Positions 63,942 through 64,000 of a stretch of DNA of 64,000 bases are shown here, piece by piece. Numbering within the stretch: the stretch's first letter is position 1; the number at the start of each line of letters is the position of its first letter. Origin of the DNA: Lachnospiraceae bacterium UBA3850 (GTDB lineage: Bacteria; Bacillota; Clostridia; Lachnospirales; Lachnospiraceae); contig DGHK01000039.1 in assembly GCA_002392655.1 (NCBI GenBank), positions 29,987-93,986 on the forward strand. Direction: 5' to 3'. The notes under the pieces were generated by a model. The model was not told the DNA's origin. It did no database searches and worked only from the letters and a program-made list of their open reading frames with translations. The translations under genes were made by a program, and so were the position numbers.

Positions 63942-64000
63942 AGGGGATGTGGGCTATGGGGGCGTTGACTGCCTGTGGCACATTTTATGGAGATAAAGTT

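Noticed and set aside
63942-64000. Start of a divergent gene at the right edge
   Set aside because: A weak TTGACT is present but no ribosome site with a following open frame can be judged before the window ends.

Overview
The window looks like a chromosome segment from an AT-rich Firmicute of the class Clostridia, most likely a Lachnospiraceae member (Butyrivibrio/Roseburia/Lachnospira-like). The support is strong AGGAGG-type ribosome sites, threonine/glutamate/alanine 'TTEA' linkers in exported proteins, W/Y-rich wall-binding repeats, a Phe T-box leader on pheST, indolepyruvate:ferredoxin oxidoreductase and a rubredoxin-fused flavin reductase (anaerobic metabolism). The genus assignment is inference. 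I see no rRNA, tRNA, CRISPR array, insertion sequence or prophage.

Region 1 (1-25.5 kb) is a large surface-polysaccharide locus, all on the + strand and closely packed. It holds a CsbB/YfhO-like pair for extracytoplasmic sugar decoration, an IspD/TarI-type cytidylyltransferase with an NAD-dependent epimerase, an initiating polyprenyl-phosphate sugar transferase, a flippase, UDP-galactopyranose mutase, at least six glycosyl- or phospho-transferases (DUF4422, GT4, Stealth, two GT2, one Gtf3/Galf-transferase-like), three acyltransferase-3 membrane proteins and a DUF6077-type membrane protein split in two by a frame change. Interleaved are exported proteins: a DUF6273 protein, a VanY-type M15 peptidase and a transglutaminase-like protein, each with W/Y-rich wall-binding repeats. 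The likely product is a galactofuranose-containing, acylated, phosphosugar-containing surface glycan with proteins that process or bind the wall.

Region 2 (25.5-38.7 kb) holds a linker-only lipoprotein, a flavin reductase-rubredoxin fusion, two tandem paralogous membrane-anchored proteins, the T-box-controlled pheS-pheT operon interrupted by a striking 300-bp array of hairpins, queA, a membrane glycerophosphodiesterase, a COG2426 membrane protein, a lipoprotein pseudo-amidase that has lost catalytic residues, and a SleB-type wall hydrolase preceded by a WalR-like direct repeat.

Region 3 (38.7-48.9 kb) carries argC-argJ-argB, a lipoprotein ComEA, an orphan WalR-like response regulator, another wall-binding surface protein, ribonuclease Z and iorAB.

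Region 4 (48.9-64 kb) has a minus-strand Cthe_2159-like beta-helix surface protein, a small single-span protein, a 3246-residue adhesin built from pilin-type isopeptide repeats with an atypical sorting signal, and a minus-strand block: a PF06541 membrane protein preceded by repeats, and azlCD, whose promoter predicts a leaderless mRNA.
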